This document shows, piece by piece, positions 8,417 through 16,568 of a stretch of 64,000 bases of DNA. A program made the position numbers and the translations under genes. Location of the stretch: the NCBI GenBank assembly GCA_023715865.1, contig JAMBOW010000001.1, positions 496,001 through 560,000 of the forward strand. Direction: 5' to 3'. Every line of letters begins with the position of its first letter. Position 1 is the stretch's first letter. This DNA comes from Neobacillus mesonae (lineage in GTDB: Bacteria > Bacillota > Bacilli > Paenibacillales > Paenibacillaceae). The notes beneath the pieces are model-generated. The model did not search any database. It was not told where the DNA came from and saw nothing but the letters and a program-made list of their open reading frames with translations.

Positions 8417-9976
8417 GTGGAATTTGTGATTCGAAATTTATTGAAAAATCCAGTTTTTTCAATCTCCGCAGCAATAATTACGATTCTTGCTGTTATTGGT
8501 GCTGTATTGCCTGATGCTTTTGGAAATACAGCCAGTTTATTGTACAATTTCACGACAAGCAGCTTCGGCTGGTTTTATCTTTTATCCATATTCGTGATTA
8601 TTGTTTTCCTTATATGGATTGCGGCAAGCAAGTATGGAACTATCCGTCTTGGCGGAGATCAAGCAAAACCGGATTATCCGTTCTTCACCTGGATCGGTAT
8701 GCTGTTCTCGGCCGGTTTTGGCGTGGGGCTTGTATTTTGGGGAGTAGCTGAACCGATGAGTCACTTTTTTAACACTCCGTTTGCAGGGCTTGAGCCTTTG
8801 ACGGAAGAAAGTGCGCGTGTGGCTATGGGATACTCCTTTTTTCATTGGGGAATCAGTCAGTGGTCCGTCTTTGCTCTGGTTGGACTAGTCATTGCCTTCC
8901 TTCAATTTCGCAAACAGAAAGATGGGCTTGTTTCTACCGCAATGGAGCCCGTTACCGGTCAAAAACCGGCTGTAAAAAGAACCATCGACATTTTATCGGT
9001 AATTGCTACAGTTATGGGGATCGCGACATCCATTGGGCTTGGAGTCATGCAGATGACTGGTGGGATTAACATTTTAGCGGGAACCGGCAATAATGCATGG
9101 ATTCAACTAGGCATTCTTGCTGCTATCTTTGTTGCTTACATGATTTCTGCTACGACAGGACTTGATAAGGGCATTAAACATTTAAGCAATTTCAATTTGC
9201 TTATTGCCTTGTTATTTTTGTTATTTGTGTTCACACTCGGTCCTACCGTTTTCATATTGGAGACTTTTACCCTTGCACTAGGGGACTACATTACAAATTT
9301 CATTTCATATAGTCTACGGCTTCAGCCTTATACCGGAGGGACATGGGTCAGGGACTGGACCATATTTTACTGGGCATGGGCGATCTCTTGGTCCCCTTAT
9401 GTCGGAGCCTTTGTAGCTAGAGTCTCACGGGGCAGAACCATCCGCGAATTTATCGTCGGTGTTATGGTCGTACCTCCGTTGATTGCCTGCCTATGGATTG
9501 CAACCTTTGGAGGCACGGCGATATGGTTCGATCTGCATCAAAGCACGGGGATTGCAACAGCCGTCCATGAGGACGTAACATCTGCGCTCTTCCAGCTGTT
9601 CGGACAGCTGCCATTTTCAACGGTTATGTCTGTGTTATCCATTGTTCTTATTCTTACCTTTCTTGTTACCTCAGCTGATTCAGCGACGTATATCTTATCC
9701 AGTATGACGACAGCTGGAAGCTTGAATCCACCAATGGTAGCTAAGATCGTATGGGGAACACTGATGTCTGCCATTGCCGGGGTTCTTCTGTTTACGGGAG
9801 GGCTGGAAGCTCTTCAGACTGCGTCCTTGATTGCAGCATTACCATTTACGATTATACTGTTGCTGCTAATCATTGCAGTAGTAAAATTGCTGAGGCGTGA
9901 ACAGCTGCCTATTCGCAAGGCTGACCTGAAGCGATATAAGAGACTTGAAGAAGCAGCGAACAAACATAGGAAATAA
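8417..9976 (+). CDS. BCCT family betaine/choline/carnitine transporter
   Basis: Na+-coupled uptake of a quaternary ammonium solute, probably glycine betaine for osmoprotection. It has 519 residues and 12 predicted membrane segments. Family signatures are GFGVGLVFWGVAEPM (about residues 98-112) and the segment around 315-340 reading FYWAWAISWSPYVGAF followed by VSRGRTIREF. The start is GTG at 8417 with GAGGGG upstream; GTG at 8426 is also possible. It is a single gene with its own terminator. Within the family, OpuD-like betaine uptake is the best guess, but choline or carnitine cannot be excluded. Confidence 0.9.
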   Translation: MEFVIRNLLKNPVFSISAAIITILAVIGAVLPDAFGNTASLLYNFTTSSFGWFYLLSIFVIIVFLIWIAASKYGTIRLGGDQAKPDYPFFTWIGMLFSAGFGVGLVFWGVAEPMSHFFNTPFAGLEPLTEESARVAMGYSFFHWGISQWSVFALVGLVIAFLQFRKQKDGLVSTAMEPVTGQKPAVKRTIDILSVIATVMGIATSIGLGVMQMTGGINILAGTGNNAWIQLGILAAIFVAYMISATTGLDKGIKHLSNFNLLIALLFLLFVFTLGPTVFILETFTLALGDYITNFISYSLRLQPYTGGTWVRDWTIFYWAWAISWSPYVGAFVARVSRGRTIREFIVGVMVVPPLIACLWIATFGGTAIWFDLHQSTGIATAVHEDVTSALFQLFGQLPFSTVMSVLSIVLILTFLVTSADSATYILSSMTTAGSLNPPMVAKIVWGTLMSAIAGVLLFTGGLEALQTASLIAALPFTIILLLLIIAVVKLLRREQLPIRKADLKRYKRLEEAANKHRK

Positions 9977-9983
9977 TAAATTG

Positions 9984-10018
9984 AGATCTGTTCCTTAATA
10001 GGAGCAGATCTTTTTTTT
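9984..10018 (+). terminator. intrinsic terminator
   Basis: AGATCTG-T-TCC pairs with GGA-G-CAGATCT and is followed by eight T. It ends the BCCT gene. Confidence 0.9.
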
Positions 10019-10088
10019 GATAATGAAAAACTAAATGGAGCTTAGCAATGTTTATTTCAGTGAACTGAAAATAGGAGGCTGTTGACTG

Positions 10089-11234
10089 ATGCGAAAGATA
10101 ATGATGCTGACCGTTTTGCTTATGCTGGCAGGTTATAGTATTACAACAAGCGCAGATGCAAAAGAAGTTTCCGTTTCCGCAACTGTAGAGTCAGGCAAAT
10201 TCAAGGAGTTATCATCACTGAAAGAACCCGTGATCATTAGTGACGGGAGAGTATTGCTTCCAGCTCGTGAGTTAGGAGATGTTTTGAGTCTAAAAGTGTA
10301 TTGGGACAGTAAGACGAAAACCACTTCTCTATATGGAGTGGATAAGGAAGTCAAAATAACCATTGGTAGTAAAACTGCATACGTAGACAACGAAAAAGTA
10401 AGCCTAGAAGCCCATGCGCAGATCATTCAAGGAAAAACCTACATCCCTCTTCGCTTTGTGGCATCGGCTTTTGGAGAAACCGTAGCATGGAATGGTGCTG
10501 CCCAAATTCTGACGATTTCGAGCAGCTATGCGATGGGGACGGATAAAGATATTACGTATTGGGTTCATCTGGAAAGCGGTGATCTCTTTCAAGCAGAAGG
10601 GAAGGAAACTGGTACTAAAATTGACCATCTGCAAATCCAGCTAGAGACTTCTCGAAGCTTCAGCGTGACTAAATTATCTGATTCCTCGGCTTATCTCCGT
10701 TTTTACGAAGAGGGCGGCCCTTCTTGGACAGTAAAAGAAGCAGGTCAGGCTTTTGTTTTAAAAGATAAAGTAGTAGATGAAGGAAACTTTATGGTTATAG
10801 GATTTTATCCTGATACAAACATAGGTCAAATCAACGGCCAAGTGTTTATTACAAACGGGAAAGTAATGAAGCTAATGGATAAGGAGGGGAAGGTTAGCGC
10901 TGAACATAATCTAACTGAACTCATGAACAAGGACGAGATCTATATGGTTGAACATTATGATGAACAGTTTATGGTCCTCAGAGAGTACAGCTCTCAACAC
11001 TTAATCATCTACAGCTTCTCATCTGACAAAGCAACCTATGTACATGAAGTAATTAATCTTCCCTCAGCAGAACGTCATTATCTCGAAGCTGCCGGTTTGG
11101 ATCGAAACAATGAGACGGAATATGATCACATCATATACTATGATTCTACCGAGCAGGACAAATTGACATTCAATTATAAGAGCAAGGAAACGGACCAGGT
11201 AAACAGTTACAGCCTTCAGCTTGATCAATTATGA
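10089..11234 (+). CDS. secreted protein with copper-amine-oxidase-like stalk domain
   Basis: Extracytoplasmic protein of 381 residues with an N-terminal signal peptide (about residues 1-24, ending TSADA). Residues 45-150 form the stalk domain common in Paenibacillus surface proteins (GRVLLPARELGDVL, KTYIPLRFVASAFGETVAWN, AQILTISS). This domain is structural and does not imply amine oxidase activity. The remaining 230 residues are unrecognised and could be a beta-rich sensor or binding domain. AGGAGG precedes the ATG by 9 bases, and a terminator follows. Confidence 0.75.
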   Translation: MRKIMMLTVLLMLAGYSITTSADAKEVSVSATVESGKFKELSSLKEPVIISDGRVLLPARELGDVLSLKVYWDSKTKTTSLYGVDKEVKITIGSKTAYVDNEKVSLEAHAQIIQGKTYIPLRFVASAFGETVAWNGAAQILTISSSYAMGTDKDITYWVHLESGDLFQAEGKETGTKIDHLQIQLETSRSFSVTKLSDSSAYLRFYEEGGPSWTVKEAGQAFVLKDKVVDEGNFMVIGFYPDTNIGQINGQVFITNGKVMKLMDKEGKVSAEHNLTELMNKDEIYMVEHYDEQFMVLREYSSQHLIIYSFSSDKATYVHEVINLPSAERHYLEAAGLDRNNETEYDHIIYYDSTEQDKLTFNYKSKETDQVNSYSLQLDQL

Positions 11235-11247
11235 TAACGAAGTTTTG

Positions 11248-11288
11248 GACCTTCTCCATTACACCCAATGGTTTGAAGGTTCTTTTTT
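11248..11288 (+). terminator. intrinsic terminator
   Basis: GACCTTC pairs with GAAGGTTC, with an inner CCATT/AATGG, and is followed by a T-run at 11283-11288. It ends the stalk-domain gene. Confidence 0.85.
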
Positions 11289-11381
11289 GTTGTAACCAAC
11301 AATCGTGGTATGAGGCTAAGAAATAATGGATAACCTATGTGTCGAATATGTGTCGAATAATGGGTATGGGGGAATTGAATT

Positions 11382-11786
11382 GTGAAATATATAGAGAAAC
11401 TGCCGCATATGCTGCAGCACATCTTAAATGCTTGCCTTCTGCTTGTCGGTCTTCTTCTATGTATATCCCTCCTAAGAGCGACTTGGGACATATTTTCTTA
11501 TGTCGTTCTCCCAACGGAAAATGATAAATCCTATTATGAATTTACAAGTGATTTGTTAGTGTTTTTTCTTTATTTTGAATTCATTGCTTTGATTATTAAG
11601 TACTTTAAGACTGATTTTCACTTTCCTTTACGCTATTTTATTTATATAGGAATCACAGCGGTTATTCGTTTGATTCTGATTGAGCATGATCAAGCGACAG
11701 ATACCTTTTGGTGGGCGGCTGCTATATTGGTCATGGCCGGGGCACTTTTTATCGTCAATCATCGAAGGCTTAAAAAAGAGAGCTGA
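11382..11786 (+). CDS. psiE: PsiE family membrane protein
   Basis: Small integral membrane protein of 134 residues with four predicted helices. The conserved PsiE core is clear: FFLYFEFIALIIKYFK, then HFPLRYFIYIGITAVIRLI, then the charged IEHDQ turn. In E. coli PsiE is induced by phosphate starvation; its molecular role is unknown. The start is GTG with a weak GGGGGAA upstream. No Pho-box-like repeat was noticed here. Confidence 0.8.
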   Translation: MKYIEKLPHMLQHILNACLLLVGLLLCISLLRATWDIFSYVVLPTENDKSYYEFTSDLLVFFLYFEFIALIIKYFKTDFHFPLRYFIYIGITAVIRLILIEHDQATDTFWWAAAILVMAGALFIVNHRRLKKES

Positions 11787-11878
11787 ATCCAGATTCTCAA
11801 CATATGTTGGTCCCTCGTGTGTTTTCCTCCGTATTCGCACTATGCTATATTGAATGACAGAGAAATGGGAGGGAAGAG

Positions 11879-12694
11879 ATGAACAACCTTTTTATGATCG
11901 GAGAAATATCCAAGCTCTTTCAAATCGACATCCGTACGCTTCGATATTATGATGAAATTGATTTGTTCAAGCCTGCTGAAGTCGAAATTAACACAGGTTA
12001 CCGCTATTACTCAATAGATCAGTTTGAACAATTAAATACGATCCTGTATCTGAAAACGCTTGGAATTCCGCTTAAAAACATCAAGCAGTTTCTGGATCAT
12101 CGCGATATAGATCATATTCTGCAGCTTCTACAGGAACAGCATCGGAGAACGGAACAAAAAATTAACGAGTTCATGCAAATCAAGAAGAAGATCGAAAGCC
12201 GGATGGAGCAAATCAATGATGCAGCAAATACGAGTGAGCTTTATAAGATCCGAGAGACTGAGCTGCCTGAAAGATCCATTGTACTCCTCAAGCAAAAGAT
12301 CCATAGAAGCGATAATCTTGAACTGCCAATTCGTATGCTGGAGAATAAGACCAAGATGAAATCGACGATCTTTCTTGGAAAAGTAGGATTGTCCATTACA
12401 ATGGACAGCTTGCTGGCCGGATGCTTTGATCAGTATGATTCCATCTTTGTTGTCATAGAAGAAGAAGCCCGAGGACAGAGTGAGGAGAAAAGACTTCCAA
12501 AAAATAAGTATGTCACTCTTCGATTTGCAGGTACACACGAGGATGCAGCACCGTATTATAAACAGCTGATGAAATACATAGAAGAGAAAAGGTACCTGAT
12601 CTTAGACGACGGCCTAGAAATAACTTACATTGATTACGGCCTGACGCATGATGTCTCTAAATTCGTAACTGAAATTCAGATTCCTGTAAAATGA
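11879..12694 (+). CDS. MerR family transcriptional regulator
   Basis: Activator-type regulator of 271 residues. The N-terminal winged helix reads MIGEISKLFQIDIRTLRYYDEIDLFKPA, then the MerR wing (NTGYRYYSIDQFEQL). A long dimerisation coiled coil follows at about residues 80-118. The 150-residue C-terminal part resembles the effector-binding (GyrI-like) domain of BmrR/BltR-type drug sensors. ATG is preceded by GGGAGG. No efflux pump is adjacent; the next gene is a DUF554 protein beyond a terminator. Confidence 0.88.
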   Translation: MNNLFMIGEISKLFQIDIRTLRYYDEIDLFKPAEVEINTGYRYYSIDQFEQLNTILYLKTLGIPLKNIKQFLDHRDIDHILQLLQEQHRRTEQKINEFMQIKKKIESRMEQINDAANTSELYKIRETELPERSIVLLKQKIHRSDNLELPIRMLENKTKMKSTIFLGKVGLSITMDSLLAGCFDQYDSIFVVIEEEARGQSEEKRLPKNKYVTLRFAGTHEDAAPYYKQLMKYIEEKRYLILDDGLEITYIDYGLTHDVSKFVTEIQIPVK

Positions 12695-12700
12695 CATTGA

Positions 12701-12731
12701 CCCTCCAGTTACTGGAGGGTTTATTCTTTAT
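12701..12731 (+). terminator. intrinsic terminator
   Basis: CCCTCCAGT pairs with ACTGGAGGG and is followed by a T-rich tract. It ends the MerR gene. Confidence 0.85.
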
Positions 12732-12760
12732 TTATAAATTCATTCATAGGAGAGAACAAC

Positions 12761-13444
12761 GTGATAGGAACTATTGTTAATGTGGCAACCATTTTGATTG
12801 GCAGTGCTTTAGGAAGCATATTTAAAAAGGGGATAGGAGAACGATATCAGGATATATTGATGCAGGCCATGGGTCTAGCTGTCACTGCACTCGGAATTAA
12901 CTCGATAGTTAGGTATTTACCTGACAGCCATTATCCTGTCCTGTTTATTGTCAGTCTTGCCATCGGAGGATTAATCGGAGAAAGATTGAATCTGGAAACC
13001 AGCTTCAAAAATGCAGTCTCTCGCATTTCAAAAGGAAATCTGGCGGAAGGATTAACAACCGCCATTATGTTGTTTTGTATCGGAACGTTATCCATCGTAG
13101 GTCCGATTGAGAGCGCGCTGAACGGTAACCACACATACCTGCTGTCGAATGCAATGCTCGATGGGATTACATCGATGGTACTCGCTTCAACATTCGGTTT
13201 TGGCATTGCATTATCTGCTGTCGTACTCTTTTGCTGGCAGGGTTTAATATATGTTCTTGCGGGTGCCGTATCCGGATATATTACGCCAGAATTGCTTACT
13301 GAAATTTCAATCGTTGGCGGAGTACTTATTCTCAGCTCTGGACTCAGCATACTTGGGATCAAGCACTTTAAAACAATGAACCTGCTCCCAGCTCTCATCG
13401 TCCCTGTTGTTTTTATTGTCATTAAAAATCTGCTCGGGCTCTAA
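12761..13444 (+). CDS. DUF554 family membrane protein
   Basis: Integral membrane protein of 227 residues with about seven hydrophobic segments. It begins MIGTIVNVATILIGSALGS and keeps the family's glycine-rich LFCIGTLSIVGPIESAL segment, as in YqgA/YdfK proteins. It is possibly a transporter, but its function is unknown. The start is GTG with AGGAGAG 7 bases upstream. It runs tail to tail with the next gene with only 12 bases between and no obvious terminator. Confidence 0.85.
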   Translation: MIGTIVNVATILIGSALGSIFKKGIGERYQDILMQAMGLAVTALGINSIVRYLPDSHYPVLFIVSLAIGGLIGERLNLETSFKNAVSRISKGNLAEGLTTAIMLFCIGTLSIVGPIESALNGNHTYLLSNAMLDGITSMVLASTFGFGIALSAVVLFCWQGLIYVLAGAVSGYITPELLTEISIVGGVLILSSGLSILGIKHFKTMNLLPALIVPVVFIVIKNLLGL

Positions 13445-13456
13445 TATACATTATCG

Positions 13457-14455
13457 TTATTTGAATCTATAAGCTCTCGGCTCAGTAAACCAAAAGCTGC
13501 CGTCTTTTGAAAAATCGATATAAGGGTTAGGAGATATTTCATCCACTAGATTTAGTTCATCTTCTGTGAGCTTAACTTCAAGAGCTCCCAAATTATTCTT
13601 GAGCTGCTGCTCGTTTCTTACCCCGATCACCGGAATAACGCTTGGACGATGAAGCAGCCAGGCAAGAGCGAACTGTCCTAGAGTAATTCCTTTAGCTTCG
13701 GCCAGTTCAGCAAGTCTGTCCACTTTGGCCAGCTTTTCTCGGTTAGCCGGAGCTTCTGTATTCATGCGTTCACCACGAGAATTGTCTGGAAGAGGCTGCC
13801 CTGTACGGTATTTACCGGATAACCAGCCTCCGTCCATCGGAGAATAGGCTAAAGTGGACAGTCCATGGCGTGTAGATGCAGGTAATATTTCCTGCTCGAT
13901 ATAACGATTGAAGATATTGTAGGATGGCTGATTTGTTACAAAGCGTTCCAAATTCATTTTTTCACTGACCCATAAGGATTCAACAATGCGCCAGGATTCG
14001 AAATTTGAACAGCCGATATAACGCACTTTGCCTTGGGTGACTAGATCATCTAATGCGCGCAGTGTCTCATCCAGCGGAGTATACGGATCAGGGCGATGCA
14101 CTTGATACAGGTCAATATAATCCGTATTTAGACGTTTAAGACTGGCTTCCACCTGTTGCATGATTCGGTAGCGGCTTGCTCCTTCACCGTTAGGCCCTTC
14201 TGCAGTGCGTACCTTAAACTTGGTTCCGACAATGACTTTCTCCCGGCGTCCCTGAAGCGCCTTTCCAATGATCTCCTCTGTAGTGCCCTTCCCATATGTA
14301 TCCGCAGTGTCAATAAAATTAATCCCTGAGTCAAGCACCTGATCAATGATGGAGAGCGAGCTCTGCTCATCCATATCCCAGTCGCCGTAAGTCATCGTGC
14401 CAAGACAGAACTTCGAAACCTGTAAGCCGCTTCTTCCCAAGTAAGTGTATTCCAT
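13457..14455 (-). CDS. aldo/keto reductase
   Basis: NADPH-dependent oxidoreductase of 332 residues with a TIM barrel. The catalytic tetrad is visible: D and Y in FIDTADTYGKGTTE, K in KVIVGTKFKV and H in LYQVHRPDP. C-terminal cofactor elements read VIPVIGVRNEQQLKNNLGAL. The N-terminus MEYTYLGRSGLQVSKFCLGTM is typical of the YajO/IolS-like AKR branch. GGAGG lies 7 bases before the ATG. The substrate is not predictable. Confidence 0.9.
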   Translation of the reverse strand: MEYTYLGRSGLQVSKFCLGTMTYGDWDMDEQSSLSIIDQVLDSGINFIDTADTYGKGTTEEIIGKALQGRREKVIVGTKFKVRTAEGPNGEGASRYRIMQQVEASLKRLNTDYIDLYQVHRPDPYTPLDETLRALDDLVTQGKVRYIGCSNFESWRIVESLWVSEKMNLERFVTNQPSYNIFNRYIEQEILPASTRHGLSTLAYSPMDGGWLSGKYRTGQPLPDNSRGERMNTEAPANREKLAKVDRLAELAEAKGITLGQFALAWLLHRPSVIPVIGVRNEQQLKNNLGALEVKLTEDELNLVDEISPNPYIDFSKDGSFWFTEPRAYRFK

Positions 14456-14732
14456 CGTTTTGCCTCCTAAGATGTAGAATGTAGATCTATTTTACAATAC
14501 TATTATAAAACCTTTCTGGGAGGAATCACCATATCAAGGATAGACGATAAGAGCAGAACGCCACAGCTGAGCTGCTGCTGAACGTAATCAATGGTATTAT
14601 TTCCCTTACATGCTGCTTTACCTTACAATAAAGACGAATTATACTGTAGATCAGTTATTCATCAGCTCTATCTGATTCCTTCATACTAAACAGACATATG
14701 TTACCAGAGACAGAGAATAGGGAGGAATTATA

Positions 14733-15344
14733 TTGTCAGTTATTTATGCTATAGCGGCAGCATTACTCATCGTGATTATAGCAAGAATCGTTATTCGTAT
14801 TTCCAGAAAGAGAAGGCAACGAGAGCTTAATCCATACAAAATAAGCATTAAAGACATTGACCGTATGGAAGACGGTAAAGATTTTGAGGAATACTTGCAC
14901 CGTCTGTTTCTCGCTTTAGGATATGAAGATGCTTTCAAGACCGTCAGCAGCCGGGATTTCGGAGCCGATTTAGTGTTTACGGATCGAAACGGGAATAGAG
15001 CCATCATTCAAGCCAAACGTTATGCCATGAGTAACCCAGTCGGCTTAAGCGCTGTTCAGGAAATTTATAGCGCAATGCCGTTTTACAGAGCTCAAAGGTC
15101 TATCGTCATTACATCAGGGATCTATACGGATGCATGTGTAAAGCTGGCCGGATACAACGGTGTAAAGCTGCTGGACCGTGAGGAATTAATCGATATCATA
15201 CACTGGCTCAAAAGCAGGCAGGAAGATGATGCAATGGATTTGATCGAAGCGGAACCTCGGCTCATTTTGGATTCCTGGGATGATTATTTGAAGGATAAGC
15301 AGTTAAAAAAAGAACGCAAGGCAGACAAACGAATTACGGGGTAA
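14733..15344 (+). CDS. membrane-anchored Mrr-like restriction endonuclease domain protein
   Basis: Protein of 203 residues. Residues 1-22 form one membrane helix, followed by a very basic patch (RISRKRRQR). Residues 45-165 form an Mrr-type PD-(D/E)xK nuclease fold: GKDFEEYLHRLFLALGYED, DFGADLVF (metal-binding Asp) and AIIQAKRY (the QxK motif). It may cleave modified or foreign DNA, though anchored Mrr-like proteins are uncharacterised and need not restrict DNA. The start is TTG with GGAGG 7 bases before. No methylase or other defence gene is adjacent. Confidence 0.8.
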   Translation: MSVIYAIAAALLIVIIARIVIRISRKRRQRELNPYKISIKDIDRMEDGKDFEEYLHRLFLALGYEDAFKTVSSRDFGADLVFTDRNGNRAIIQAKRYAMSNPVGLSAVQEIYSAMPFYRAQRSIVITSGIYTDACVKLAGYNGVKLLDREELIDIIHWLKSRQEDDAMDLIEAEPRLILDSWDDYLKDKQLKKERKADKRITG

Positions 15345-15420
15345 CGTACAACTGGAAAAATATGTTGATTATGCAGCTGGGATGTTATATGATCCATATA
15401 ACTTTAAGTCTCGAGTACAT

Positions 15421-15684
15421 ACTAAATGCGATGATAAGGACAGTAGATTCCAAACGATGCGATCCAGAGAGCTGCTGGCAGGTGCGAAGCAGTGAGCATA
15501 TGGAATTGAATATCCCCTTTGAGCAGGTCCCCGAAAGAAGCTGTATGTAGGCGGACCCGGAATCCTGCCGTTACTATAGGAGCATCATTGCTTGATGATG
15601 ACTGAAGAGGGTGTTTATTTCGGTAAACGCCAAACAGGGTGGTAACGCGGATCAACTCCGTCCCTAATGGGATGGAGTTTTTTT
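15421..15684 (+). promoter_or_regulatory. T-box riboswitch leader
   Basis: tRNA-sensing leader. Stem I elements are AGTA (15442-15445), the AGAGAGCTG bulge region (15476 onward) and the distal loop GGTGCGAAGCAG. The T-box itself is AGGGTGGTAACGCGG (15636-15650). A terminator AACTCC-GTCC/GGGA-TGGAGTT with a T-run closes at 15684. The specifier follows GAA at 15508-15510: the direct reading is TAT (Tyr), and a one-base shift gives ATC (Ile). The downstream gene is a GNAT acetyltransferase. Confidence 0.92.
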
Positions 15685-15722
15685 GCGTCCTTATATCTAT
15701 TTTTGAAGGGATGGAATGAAAT

Positions 15723-16259
15723 ATGGAAGAGCTGTTCACTGAAAGATTAGTCTTACGTACTTTAGAACCCGGGGATGCTGCTGCAATGGAGACACTGATC
15801 GCTGAGAAAGAAATAGCAAGCACAACGTTGAACATTCCACACCCTTATCCTGCTGGTGCAGCTGTAAAATTCATTGAACGCAGACAAGAAGTTATAGCAA
15901 AGGGAGAAGGCTGCTCATTTGCTGTTATGGATGCGGCGAACCAGGTGTTTATGGGCGTGGTTGGTCTGCATATAAACAACATTCATAGGCATGCAGAGCT
16001 TGCCTATTGGATCGGTAAACCCTACTGGGGCAAAGGTTATTGCACCGAAGCGGCGCAAAGAGTTCTTCACTTTGCGTTTCATGAATTGAATTTAAACAGA
16101 GTATGGGCAGCTGCCATGACTCGGAATCCTGCCTCATCCCAAGTTATGAAGAAGATAGGCATGGAGTACGAGGGAACTTTTCATCAGCATATCATGAAGT
16201 GGGGCCAATATGAGGATTTGGATTACTATGGTATCCTACGTTCAGATTACAAGAAATGA
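15723..16259 (+). CDS. GNAT N-acetyltransferase (RimJ/RimL-like)
   Basis: Acetyl-CoA dependent N-acetyltransferase of 178 residues, Acetyltransf_3 type. The opening MEELFTERLVLRTLEPGDAAAM and the motif-A region ELAYWIGKPYWGKGYCTEAAQRVL (acetyl-CoA pyrophosphate loop) are diagnostic, as is the late NPASSQVMKKIGMEYEGTF. This branch acetylates ribosomal protein N-termini, amino compounds or drugs. A T-box leader controls it, so expression should rise when one aminoacyl-tRNA is scarce. The substrate may then be related to that amino acid, or to a toxic aminoacyl compound. Confidence 0.88.
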   Translation: MEELFTERLVLRTLEPGDAAAMETLIAEKEIASTTLNIPHPYPAGAAVKFIERRQEVIAKGEGCSFAVMDAANQVFMGVVGLHINNIHRHAELAYWIGKPYWGKGYCTEAAQRVLHFAFHELNLNRVWAAAMTRNPASSQVMKKIGMEYEGTFHQHIMKWGQYEDLDYYGILRSDYKK

Positions 16260-16320
16260 CTATACAGCAAGTTTTCCATCATTTACAATAAGATCAGTCT
16301 ATACACAAGAGGTGAAGAGG

Positions 16321-16350
16321 ATGGCATTCCGTATCGTTCGAAGTAACTAA
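16321..16350 (+). CDS. leader peptide of the ABC exporter gene
   Basis: Nine-residue open frame MAFRIVRSN ending in TAA, with AGAGGTG 7 bases upstream. Its last codons lie inside the 5' arm of a long RNA stem, the classic layout for ribosome-stalling attenuation. It is too short for gene finders and there is no direct proof of translation. Confidence 0.6.
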   Translation: MAFRIVRSN

Positions 16351-16545
16351 TCATCGGGCTGGGTTTAAACGCGTACCAGCCGCTATGGGGGGAGTCTGCC
16401 CTTTAGCCGAATTACGGATGATTAGTACTCGAACGGTGCCAATGACCATTCTTACAATAAGTCAAGGGACACTGACTGAACACGACCACAACAGCCCTTT
16501 ATGGAGTCTGTTTCGTCGTTAAGTGCTCCCTTGGCTTTTTATATT
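16335..16545 (+). promoter_or_regulatory. attenuator-like leader RNA with terminator
   Basis: A 19-bp stem joins 16335-16355 with 16417-16435, with two single-base bulges, and encloses hairpin GGCTGG/CCAGCC (16357-16381). A terminator follows: AGTCAAGGGA (16460-16469) pairs with TCCCTTGGCT (16527-16536), has inner stems CACT/AGTG and ACGAC-AACAG/CTGTT-GTCGT, then a T-rich tail. GAGTCTGCCCTT (16392-16403) could pair with the terminator's 5' arm as an antiterminator. The downstream ABC exporter is the regulated gene. Confidence 0.7.
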
Positions 16546-16568
16546 TCTTTTGTGGAGGTAGACAAATT

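Noticed and set aside
12931-13422. 163-residue minus-strand open frame
   Set aside because: Antisense shadow of the DUF554 membrane protein without start signals.
15362-15550. 62-residue plus-strand open frame after the Mrr-like gene
   Set aside because: It lies in the T-box stem I region, has no ribosome binding site and its residues reflect the RNA structure.
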